Under the pieces are notes generated by a model. It made no database searches. It had not been told where the DNA came from and worked only from the letters and a program-made list of their open reading frames with translations. Shown in pieces: positions 5,458 through 12,306 of a stretch of 15,121 nucleotides of DNA. Position 1 is the stretch's first letter; every line of letters begins with the position of its first letter. This DNA comes from an uncultured Collinsella sp. (GTDB lineage Bacteria; Actinomycetota; Coriobacteriia; Coriobacteriales; Coriobacteriaceae), in NCBI GenBank assembly GCA_900757595.1, contig CAAEOL010000053.1, positions 1-15,121 on the forward strand, given 5' to 3'. The position numbers and the translations under genes were made by a program.

Positions 5458-6099
5458 CTACATCATCCCGCCTGCTCCCAGCAGCGGGCCCAATATGGAC
5501 AGAAGCAACGCCGGCAAGATGAGCGTGCCGGTGGGAATCAACAGCTTGACGGGCGCACGCTCGATCTCGCGCTCGACCGCGGCGCGATGAGCCGCACGGA
5601 TCTCGCGACTTTGAGCGGCCAGCGTCTCGGCAAGTGGGGCACCCAGGGCGAGCGCCTGCCCCACCGTGATGGCAAAGGTCTCGAGCGCTCGCACGTCCAG
5701 GTCGCGCGCGGCGGCCAACAACTCGTCCTCACGCGTGCCCACGCCCACCTGCCACGCCATGCAGGCGCGCTCAAGGCGAAGAGCCAGCACTGACCGGCGG
5801 TTGGCGCAGAAAATCTCAAGCGCCGCATCAAACGAAAGGCCGGCCGAAAGACCCAAGCGCACAACATCGATCATCTCGGAAACTTCGCCGAGCGACACTC
5901 GCGCCGGGCCGCCCGCTCCAACCGCGCCCTTCACTCGCGCGGTCAGAGCATCGACCACCGAGCGACCCGCGGCAGCGACCAGCACCGCCTCGCGCTTGCA
6001 GGCCCCTGCGATCTTGCGTGCATCCGCCCGATCCAAACCCGTCGCGACAAATACACTCAGGGCGCACAGGCAAGCCGCAACTGCAACCGGGGCGCTCAT
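5458..6099 (-). CDS. tadC: TadC-like type II secretion F-domain protein
   Basis: This 213-residue inner-membrane assembly protein is the partner of TadB. Membrane helices are seen at about 3-20 (APVAVAACLCALSVFVAT) and at the C-terminus (APVKLLIPTGTLILPALLLS, about 182-208). The T2SSF domain lies between, with the conserved-looking EVSEMIDVVRLGLSAGLSF (72-90) and a helix beginning ALETFAITVGQALALGAPL. It is shorter than most TadC proteins (often 280-300) and appears to lack one N-terminal helix. The ATG overlaps the TadB stop by four bases (ATGA) with GGAG just upstream. In-frame sequence upstream to 6237 overlaps tadB and is not coding in this frame. Confidence 0.88.
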   Translation of the reverse strand: MSAPVAVAACLCALSVFVATGLDRADARKIAGACKREAVLVAAAGRSVVDALTARVKGAVGAGGPARVSLGEVSEMIDVVRLGLSAGLSFDAALEIFCANRRSVLALRLERACMAWQVGVGTREDELLAAARDLDVRALETFAITVGQALALGAPLAETLAAQSREIRAAHRAAVEREIERAPVKLLIPTGTLILPALLLSILGPLLGAGGMM

Positions 6100-7022
6100 A
6101 GCTCCACCCGCATAATGCGCCGGATAACCACCAGGGCAACGGCGTTGAGGGCAAGACCCAGCACCACAGCGCCCGCGCCGGCGGGCGTCGCAAGACCGCG
6201 ACGAAAATCTGCCGAAAGCAGCGCCAACACCGCGCACATGCCCGCCGGCATCGCCGCGACCATATGCGCAGACATGCGAGCCTGCGACGTCTTAACATCC
6301 AGGCGGCGCTTGAGCTCAATGCGCTCCCCCACCATGCTCGACGCCTCGGACAGTAAGTCGGCAAGCGGAGCGCCGGTGCGCTGAGACACCTTAAGCGCCA
6401 AGGTCACAAGCGAAAGACCGGGGGCGTCGATACGCACGAGCAAGTCATCGAGCGCGTCGGTCGCCGAGATGCCGCAATCGATCGCCGCCGCCACCCGCAA
6501 AAACTCGGTATGCACTGGCTCTTGCGCATGAGCGCCCACAAAGCGCATGCCCTGGGCCAGCGAATGTCCCGAGGCAAGCGACATGGAAAGTGCGGTAAAC
6601 GCCTCGGGCATTGCCTCTTCTGCATCGTGTTGCTCGCGCCGGCTCTCAAAGCCATCCCGAGCGGCACCAACGGCAAACGGAGCAACAAGTCCCAAGGCAA
6701 ATCCGAGGGGCGATAACGACACCATCGTTAGTAAAACGCAGCAGACACCGCTCGATAGCAGCAGAAACGCCAAACATCCCGAAGCATCCTCGATCACGAG
6801 GCCAAGGCGATGCGCCGGAGCCAGCGATGCCCACGAACGGGCGATCTTTTTCAGCAGATCGTTTTCCACCAGCTCACGCGGCAGCTTCTCTGCCACCGTC
6901 TCGAGCGCCTGACGTGCCAGCTCCGCCGGCGGTACCTGCGGCACACGAGGTTCCGCCCCGCACGCCGTCGCGACAGAAAGCCCTGCCAAGCCCCCTACGA
7001 CGAGGGGCACAGCGATCTCCAT
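6096..7022 (-). CDS. tadB: TadB-like type II secretion F-domain protein
   Basis: This 308-residue membrane protein of the Tad assembly platform starts with a hydrophobic helix (about 3-20). A helix pair lies at about 84-120 (CLAFLLLSSGVCCVLLTMVS, then LGFALGLVAPFAVGAA). The cytoplasmic T2SSF domain at about 135-255 includes EAMPEAFTALSMSLASGHSL and TGAPLADLLSEASSMVGER, and the protein ends with two more helices. TadB and TadC together form the membrane base on which the TadA ATPase acts. AGGAGG lies seven bases before the ATG, which is inside the last codons of tadA (28-base overlap). Confidence 0.92.
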   Translation of the reverse strand: MEIAVPLVVGGLAGLSVATACGAEPRVPQVPPAELARQALETVAEKLPRELVENDLLKKIARSWASLAPAHRLGLVIEDASGCLAFLLLSSGVCCVLLTMVSLSPLGFALGLVAPFAVGAARDGFESRREQHDAEEAMPEAFTALSMSLASGHSLAQGMRFVGAHAQEPVHTEFLRVAAAIDCGISATDALDDLLVRIDAPGLSLVTLALKVSQRTGAPLADLLSEASSMVGERIELKRRLDVKTSQARMSAHMVAAMPAGMCAVLALLSADFRRGLATPAGAGAVVLGLALNAVALVVIRRIMRVEL

Positions 7023-8323
7023 TCGTCCACCTCCTCTTGTGTGAGCGTCCCCGACCGCAGGCCTTCTGCGATAAACGGCGGCTCGCGGTCAAGCGTCCAG
7101 GTGCGCTCGGCGGCATCGAACGTCACATAGCGCTCGAGCTCTACGCCGCCCGATGCGGCGCGTCGCACCCCCGAATACGAGGAGACGAAGCGCCTGCCAT
7201 CGGCGTGGCGCTCGGACATCACGATACCGTCGAGCGCCATGGCAATCTGCTCCTCGATGAGCTCACTCGGCAGGTCGATGCCATAACGTGCAAGCAACGT
7301 CAGACGCACCACGGTCTCCTGTTCTGAACCCGCATGAAGTGTGGTGAGCGACCCGTCGTGGCCCGTGTTCATGGCCTGCAACATGTCGCAGCACTCGGCA
7401 CCGCGCACCTCGCCCACCACGATGCGGTCGGGGCGCATGCGCAGGGCATTAGTTACCAGGTCGCGGATCGTCACCGCGCCTTCACCCTCAATTGAAGCCT
7501 CGCGCGCCTCTAGGCGCACCACGTGCGGATGATGCGCAAACTTGAGCTCGGCAGAGTCCTCGATCGTCACGATGCGCTCGCCGGTGGAAATCTCACATGA
7601 CAACGCGTTGAGCAGGGTGGTCTTACCAGATCCCGTGCCTCCCGCAACCGCCAGGTCCTGTCGCAGCGACACCGCGCACGACAGCAGCTGCGCATACCAA
7701 AGCGGCAGCGACCCCAGCCCCACAAGCTCGTCCAGCGAGCAGATACGGTCCGAGAACTTTCGGATGGTGAGAATCGGTCCGTCAATCGCCACAGGCGGAA
7801 TCACCGCGTTGACGCGATAGCCCGTTTTGAGGCGGGCGTTGACGATGGGGCTGCGCTCGTCGATACGGCGGCCAAGTGGCGAGATGATGCGGTCGATAAG
7901 CACACGGATCTGTTCATCATCCTCAAACGCATGCTCGATGGGGTACAAGACGCCGCCGCGTTCAAAGAAAGCCGAGCGGCAGCCGTTGATCATGATCTCG
8001 GTAACGGTGTCGTCCTCGATGAGCGGCTGCAACGGCCCCAAGCCCACCACGTCATCCAAAATCTCGTCGATGATAGTCTCGCGCTCGGGCGTCGCGAGAT
8101 CGGTCGGCTCCTCAACATTGAGCGCCGCCTCCACCGCAGGACGCAATTCCGAGCGGGCAAGTGCCGGGTCGATATAGGCGCTGATACGCGCCACTTCGTC
8201 GTAACCCATGCGGTCCATCACGGCGCGCTTGGTGCGTCGTTTCACGGCGCGGCGACGCCCCGCATCTACAGGCGCTGCCGCCGCCGCAGCGCCGGCAGCC
8301 TTAATCCTCGTTTGCAGGCTCAT
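6995..8323 (-). CDS. tadA: TadA/CpaF pilus assembly ATPase
   Basis: This 442-residue protein is a secretion ATPase of the VirB11/CpaF type. An N-terminal basic and alanine-rich stretch (1-35) is followed by the N-terminal domain (about 45-190; DDVVGLGPLQPLIEDDTVTE, MINGC, then PLGRRIDERSP). The catalytic core has Walker A GGTGSGKT (228-235), the Asp box TIEDSAEL (253-260), Walker B with Glu305 (DRIVVGEVRG) and the His box TGHDGSLTTLHA (320-331). All key residues are present. It hydrolyses ATP in the cytoplasm as a hexamer to power pilin extraction and assembly through TadB/TadC. Its ATG overlaps the TadZ stop (ATGA). Length and motifs are typical for the family. Confidence 0.96.
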   Translation of the reverse strand: MSLQTRIKAAGAAAAAAPVDAGRRRAVKRRTKRAVMDRMGYDEVARISAYIDPALARSELRPAVEAALNVEEPTDLATPERETIIDEILDDVVGLGPLQPLIEDDTVTEIMINGCRSAFFERGGVLYPIEHAFEDDEQIRVLIDRIISPLGRRIDERSPIVNARLKTGYRVNAVIPPVAIDGPILTIRKFSDRICSLDELVGLGSLPLWYAQLLSCAVSLRQDLAVAGGTGSGKTTLLNALSCEISTGERIVTIEDSAELKFAHHPHVVRLEAREASIEGEGAVTIRDLVTNALRMRPDRIVVGEVRGAECCDMLQAMNTGHDGSLTTLHAGSEQETVVRLTLLARYGIDLPSELIEEQIAMALDGIVMSERHADGRRFVSSYSGVRRAASGGVELERYVTFDAAERTWTLDREPPFIAEGLRSGTLTQEEVDEWRSLCPSS

Positions 8324-9969
8324 CGCTGATCACCCTCGCGCGACCAGGGAAGGCGGATACGCGGGCGTTCGGTGCGCGTTGCACGGTCGGCGACCATATC
8401 GCTCCAAGGGCCGACGGCGCACCCCAGTTCCACGAGCATCTCGCGCGTGGCCTCGCGCACGCTAGTCGCAAAAGCGCTGGTCTGCCCCACTGCCTCGTCA
8501 GCGCGCCCAAACGCCATGAGCGCGGCGAGATCCTGCCCGCCATCGGCGATACGAATCTTGGAGCTCAACGCACAGGCAATCTCAAAGCGCATGGCGACGT
8601 CCTCGTCTGCCCCGCGCGCACCGAACCGGTTGAACACGGCGCTCATGCGCGTGCGCGGCACACCTACTCGACTTGCCAGTTCAATGACGCGCGACGCCGA
8701 TGTCGCGGACGACACCGCCGCATCGCCAACGACCAGGCAACGGTCGCTCGCCGCCACCGCAGCCGCCACGGCGTCGCCCCAAAAGACCGAGGTATCGATA
8801 AAGACCACGTCGGATTCGCGACGCAGGACATCAAGCAGTAGCTCCACCGGACGTGCCATGAGCTCGGCTTGCTCGGGCGCCGCGACGGGACCCCAGAGCG
8901 TAACGCCCGGCGCCACGCGCATCGAAGCGGCTACGATATCCGGCTCGGTGAGCGTGCCCGCCGCCGACGGCTCGATAAGTGCCGCCATATCGCGCGGAGC
9001 ATCGACGCCTAACAAGTCGTAAAGGTTTCCAAACATCAGGTCCAGGTCGAGCACGGCGGCACGCAAGCCCAACAGCGACGATGTGTGTGCCATGGTGGCA
9101 ACGATCGTCGACTTGCCGCAACCGCCCGAACCCGAAATAGCGCAGATGACTGGAGCTCGATGCGGCGGAGCGGCAGCGTCTGCCGGCGGCATCGGAGGCG
9201 GCGGGGCGGGCGTCGGTGACAGCATCCCCGTCTCCCCCGCCGCAACCACGTGCTGCGTCCAAGCCGGCATGGCTGCTTGTTCGGTCTGCGAGGCAGGCTC
9301 GTTCTGCGCAATCTGCTCATGCTGCATCAGCGACAACTCGCCGCACCCGGCAAGGCCCTCAACTTCGTCGAGTTCATCCACCAGATGCACGCCGTGCACG
9401 TATCCCATATCTACTGCCGGGGAGTCGCCAGCATGCTGCGCCGGCCCTCCAGCGTCATCGTATACAAGGGGGTTCCGGGGGCGCCGACCATGCTCGGCTT
9501 CCGCTTTTCCATAATCATCAACACGCGGGCCTCTTGTAGCGCGAGGCGCCCCGGGTTCCCTATCAACAAAAGCATCGGGCTCAATCGTCATGCGCCGATC
9601 GGAATCAACCGCTCCCTCGCCCGCGCGCCCGTTGCCGCATATACTGTGTGCAGCGATGACCTCGGTCGCCCCCGCGCGAAACAGCCCCTCGATATCCGAC
9701 GGATCGAGCGCTTCTATCAACACGACCACGCGACTCACGCGGCCTTCGGCCGTCAGGCGCGCAACAGTCTTGCGCACATCTTCGGTATCAAACAGAGACG
9801 CCGCGATGATGGCAGCCCCGCGGCGCGACGGAAACGCCCGCGCCATGGAAACCAGCCCGTCCAGGTCACCCACGCGAAGCACCTGTGCACCCACATCACG
9901 GCCCTCGACTTCCCGCTGCAACAGCCCGTAATCGCCGCACGCGCAGCACGCAAGCCAGATCGCCTTCAT
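8320..9969 (-). CDS. tadZ: TadZ/CpaE-like P-loop localisation protein
   Basis: This 549-residue protein has three parts. Residues 1-110 look like a degenerate receiver-like domain. Residues 110-270 are a variable linker, acidic in the middle and proline-rich at its end (SPTPAPPPPMPP). Residues 273-520 are a MinD/ParA-like ATPase with deviant Walker A GSGGCGKST (280-288), LDLDLMFGN and a Walker-B-like VVFIDTS. TadZ proteins place the Tad machine in the cell, often at a pole. ATG at 9969 overlaps the last base of the cpaB stop; a GTG at 9972 directly before it is equally well placed behind GGAGG and would add one residue. The linker is longer than in most TadZ proteins. Residue numbers are for the ATG start. 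Confidence 0.92.
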   Translation of the reverse strand: MKAIWLACCACGDYGLLQREVEGRDVGAQVLRVGDLDGLVSMARAFPSRRGAAIIAASLFDTEDVRKTVARLTAEGRVSRVVVLIEALDPSDIEGLFRAGATEVIAAHSICGNGRAGEGAVDSDRRMTIEPDAFVDREPGAPRATRGPRVDDYGKAEAEHGRRPRNPLVYDDAGGPAQHAGDSPAVDMGYVHGVHLVDELDEVEGLAGCGELSLMQHEQIAQNEPASQTEQAAMPAWTQHVVAAGETGMLSPTPAPPPPMPPADAAAPPHRAPVICAISGSGGCGKSTIVATMAHTSSLLGLRAAVLDLDLMFGNLYDLLGVDAPRDMAALIEPSAAGTLTEPDIVAASMRVAPGVTLWGPVAAPEQAELMARPVELLLDVLRRESDVVFIDTSVFWGDAVAAAVAASDRCLVVGDAAVSSATSASRVIELASRVGVPRTRMSAVFNRFGARGADEDVAMRFEIACALSSKIRIADGGQDLAALMAFGRADEAVGQTSAFATSVREATREMLVELGCAVGPWSDMVADRATRTERPRIRLPWSREGDQR

Positions 9970-10628
9970 CACTCGTCGCCTCCGCTCTTTTTGCCGCGCG
10001 CCGTGGCGGGAATCGTCAAGCTGACCGTTCCCTTGCCCGAGGCTCCCAGCAGTTCCTTGACGTCTTCGGGGTCAGCCGCCAGCGTCACCCATTCGATCTT
10101 GCCCTCGCGCGTGGAACCGGAATCCTCACTGGTATCGATCACGTACGCGCCGCACAGCCGATCGGTTACGCCGTCTTTTTGCACGTACACGTCCACGTAG
10201 CTGCCCACGCCCGCAGCACCGCCGACCGAGTGCTCGGCATCGACCGCCACCGAAACGGCGACCTTGCCCTTAGGCACCTCGAGCTTGCGGCTCTCGACCT
10301 TGGTGTAGACATTGCAGATCACGGCGTTTTTGGGAATACGCGAAGTCGTCACGTCGCCGCGCACCTGGCGCAGCTCGGTCGCCGCGTCACGCGGCAGCAG
10401 ACTCGTCAGCCACTCCTGGGTTATGACATTGGTCTCATCGAGGGTCTCGCCCACATCGATATCGCGCGCCGCGACGCATACCTCGACGCGATCGCCACCG
10501 TACTTGGCCAAGGTCTCAGCCTGGACCTGTTCGGCTTGTGAGCGGATCGATGAGCCGTAAACCATGCAGAGCAGAGCAGCGAGCACGCCCGCGACCAGAC
10601 TGATGGCGATGCGCTTGCTCTTGTTCAC
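9969..10628 (-). CDS. cpaB: CpaB/RcpC-like pilus assembly protein
   Basis: This 219-residue protein has an N-terminal membrane helix (about 8-25). A SAF-like domain follows at about 46-110 (VEVCVAARDIDVGETLDETN, then SRIPKNAVICN), and a C-terminal domain includes VAVSVAVDAEHSVGGAAGVG and YVDVYVQ. That second motif is typical of CpaB/RcpC, in which the SAF domain is thought to bind cell-wall or surface sugars. It is the first gene of the tad operon. The start chosen is a GTG at 10628 with AGAGGAG five bases upstream. An ATG at 10643 lies before that signal and has none of its own. Confidence 0.92.
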   Translation of the reverse strand: MNKSKRIAISLVAGVLAALLCMVYGSSIRSQAEQVQAETLAKYGGDRVEVCVAARDIDVGETLDETNVITQEWLTSLLPRDAATELRQVRGDVTTSRIPKNAVICNVYTKVESRKLEVPKGKVAVSVAVDAEHSVGGAAGVGSYVDVYVQKDGVTDRLCGAYVIDTSEDSGSTREGKIEWVTLAADPEDVKELLGASGKGTVSLTIPATARGKKSGGDE

Positions 10629-10683
10629 GGCCGCTCCTCTCATGGCAGTGCCGGGCGAATGCCCGTACCACCATTGTCTGGGC

Positions 10684-10789
10684 GGTCAGAGTGCAAAGCG
10701 GCGCAATCGCAATCTTGGTTTTCGATGTCAAACCAATCGCTGACCAAAAGCTGACCAGCCCGTCAAGCTCGTGGCAAGGTTTTGGTCAG
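10684..10789. promoter_or_regulatory. Tad upstream region with repeated CTGACC motifs
   Basis: The 200 bases before cpaB hold no gene. CTGACCAAAA (10740-10749) and TTTTGGTCAG (10780-10789) form a perfect 10-bp inverted repeat. A further CTGACC lies at 10751, 11 bases (one helical turn) from the first, and another GGTCAG is at 10684-10689. This spacing suggests an operator. On the minus strand a TTGACA is present at about 10725-10730 with no good -10 behind it. TAAATATAC at 10804-10812 could be a -10 just after the rsgA terminator. The promoter itself is not settled. Confidence 0.4.
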
Positions 10790-10828
10790 AACGTCGGCAA
10801 AACGTATATTTAGAGGCGATTTGGCAGC

Positions 10829-10863
10829 AAAAAAGCCGCCTCCCAAACAGTTGGAAGACGGCT
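10829..10863 (-). terminator. Rho-independent terminator after rsgA
   Basis: On the minus strand AGCCGTCTTCC pairs with GGGAGGCGGCT (10834-10863, with G-U pairs) around an 8-base loop. It is followed by TTTTTT. It lies about 18 bases behind the rsgA stop codon and separates rsgA from the tad operon. Confidence 0.85.
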
Positions 10864-10880
10864 GTCATAGGAAAATTCAA

Positions 10881-12065
10881 TTACAGATGGACATCGGGGT
10901 CGAGCATTTGGGCACTCACGCGCATGGATGACGCCAAGTTTTGGAACGTCTCCAGACGCAGGCTGTCAATCTGTCCCGCGTCCTCGGCCTCGCGAACGGC
11001 ACAACCCGGCTCATGGGTGTGTGTGCAATCACCAAACCGGCACGCGCGCGACGCCTCCACGATCTCGGGAAACGCGCGAGCCAACCCCCGTTCGTGACCC
11101 ACAAGCGGCAGGCTCCGCAGGCCCGGCGCATCGGCGATCACGCCGGCGTCGCCCGGCAGCGCCACCATCACACGCGCGACGGTAGTGTGACGACCTTGGT
11201 CATCGCGCTCGCGCACACCGCCGGTAGCCAAGGTGTCGTGGCCCAACAGCGCGTTGAGCAGCGTCGACTTGCCGGCACCCGACTCGCCCAAAATCATGGC
11301 ACAGCTCCCGGCGGGCACGCAGGCGCGCACTTCGTCTAAGCCGCGGCCCTCGGCAGAAGACGTCACGATCACGCGCGCGTCCGGACCCACCAAGCGGCGC
11401 ACGCGGTCCAGATCGCGCTCGAGCTCGTCGGCCTCGCAACGGTCGGCCTTAGTGAGCACCACCACCGGCTCGGCATCGCAATCGAGCGCCAGCACCAGCG
11501 AGCGCGCCACGCGGTCGAGCAGCACCTCGCCGGCACCGAGCGCCTGCACGATCAGCACGCTGTCGACGTTGGAGCAGAGCACCTGGCGCTCGCCGCGGGC
11601 ACGGCCACGCCAACGCTCAAAGCTCGTACGGCGCGGCAGTACGCACTCGATCACGCCCACGTCGTGCCCGGGAGCACGGCGAACCGCCACGCGGTCGCCC
11701 ACGGCGGGCAGCAAGACCTCGTCCTCGCCACGCGACTTGGCAAACCCTACGGCATGCTCGGCACGAAACGTGTCATCGGCAGTCGCCACCAGCGGAAACC
11801 CGCGGTCCAGGCGCACCACGGCACCGAGCTGCATCTGCTCGGACTCCTCGGCCTGTGCGCAAAAGTCGTCAAATGCAGCCTGCTGAGCCGCGTCGACCGG
11901 CAGGTCATCGAACGCCGGAACATCCTGCAACGCGTCAAGCCCCGGTACACTCGCCAGCAACTCCTCAGCAGATGCGGGAGCTTCGGTCGCGAGCTTCCGA
12001 CGACGATCACGCTTAGCCCGCGCCCCCGTCGTCTTTTTCTTCGCCTTAGCCTTAGCCTTAGCCAC
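10881..12065 (-). CDS. rsgA: RsgA, small ribosomal subunit biogenesis GTPase
   Basis: This 394-residue protein has a circularly permuted GTPase order: G4 LTKAD (204-208), G1 GESGAGKST (260-268), then G3 DAPG (312-315). A C-terminal zinc site follows with C342, C347, H349 and C355 (RACRFGDCTHTHEPGC). An OB-like domain lies at about 76-160. RsgA checks late maturation of the 30S subunit in the cytoplasm. The N-terminus is a lysine/alanine tract (AKAKAKAKKK) plus an acidic linker of about 50 residues, so the protein is longer than the usual 300-350. The start is a GTG at 12065 with GGGAGG five bases upstream. The open frame continues upstream to 12170, but that stretch is the terminator and promoter. 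Confidence 0.93.
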   Translation of the reverse strand: MAKAKAKAKKKTTGARAKRDRRRKLATEAPASAEELLASVPGLDALQDVPAFDDLPVDAAQQAAFDDFCAQAEESEQMQLGAVVRLDRGFPLVATADDTFRAEHAVGFAKSRGEDEVLLPAVGDRVAVRRAPGHDVGVIECVLPRRTSFERWRGRARGERQVLCSNVDSVLIVQALGAGEVLLDRVARSLVLALDCDAEPVVVLTKADRCEADELERDLDRVRRLVGPDARVIVTSSAEGRGLDEVRACVPAGSCAMILGESGAGKSTLLNALLGHDTLATGGVRERDDQGRHTTVARVMVALPGDAGVIADAPGLRSLPLVGHERGLARAFPEIVEASRACRFGDCTHTHEPGCAVREAEDAGQIDSLRLETFQNLASSMRVSAQMLDPDVHL

Positions 12066-12103
12066 AAACGCCTCCCAGCACCAAACCACACAACTGAGCA
12101 GGT

Positions 12104-12131
12104 ATTTTACCCACAAAAAAGAGTCGGTCGA
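12104..12131 (-). promoter_or_regulatory. Likely rsgA promoter overlapping a terminator
   Basis: On the minus strand there is a -35 TCGACC (12126-12131), a 16-base spacer and a -10 TAAAAT (12104-12109). The start would be near 12097, about 30 bases before the rsgA GTG. The -35 box lies in the stem of the terminator at 12115-12150. Confidence 0.5.
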
Positions 12132-12150
12132 GCAAACGCTCGACCGACTC
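12115..12150 (-). terminator. Rho-independent terminator behind the Ca2+-ATPase
   Basis: A perfect 12-bp stem (12121-12132 with 12139-12150, GAGTCGGTCGAG and its complement) has a 6-base loop. It is followed on the minus strand by TTTTTT (12115-12120). It is the first clear terminator after the ATPase stop codon, 157 bases downstream of it. No T-run follows on the plus strand. Confidence 0.88.
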
Positions 12151-12192
12151 ACATACTTTCCCTCAGCCAATGGTCCCGAGAGGTTATCCGAA

Positions 12193-12283
12193 GGCCCGCC
12201 CGCCGGGAGGGGTTTCTTCCGAGCGATCCCGCAGCGCGAAGCGCGAGGACCAGCGAGGAAGAAACCCCGCAGGCGGTCGGGCC
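12193..12283. repeat. 91-bp imperfect palindrome after the ATPase gene
   Basis: Outer arms GGCCCGCCCGCC (12193-12204) and GGCGGTCGGGCC (12272-12283) pair at 11 of 12 positions. Inner arms GGGGTTTCTTCC (12209-12220) and GGAAGAAACCCC (12257-12268) pair perfectly. The 36-base head contains a small GCGC-GAA-GCGC hairpin. It begins 24 bases after the ATPase stop. No open frame or T-run is attached, so it is not a standard terminator. It resembles the dispersed palindromic (REP/BIME-like) elements of other genomes, but only one copy lies in this window. Confidence 0.65.
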
Positions 12284-12306
12284 GGTGGGAAGGATGGCCT
12301 TTCGAC

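Noticed and set aside
10707..10730. TTGACA before cpaB as the tad -35 box
   Set aside because: The hexamer is perfect, but no -10-like sequence occurs at 15-19 bases, so I do not call a promoter there.
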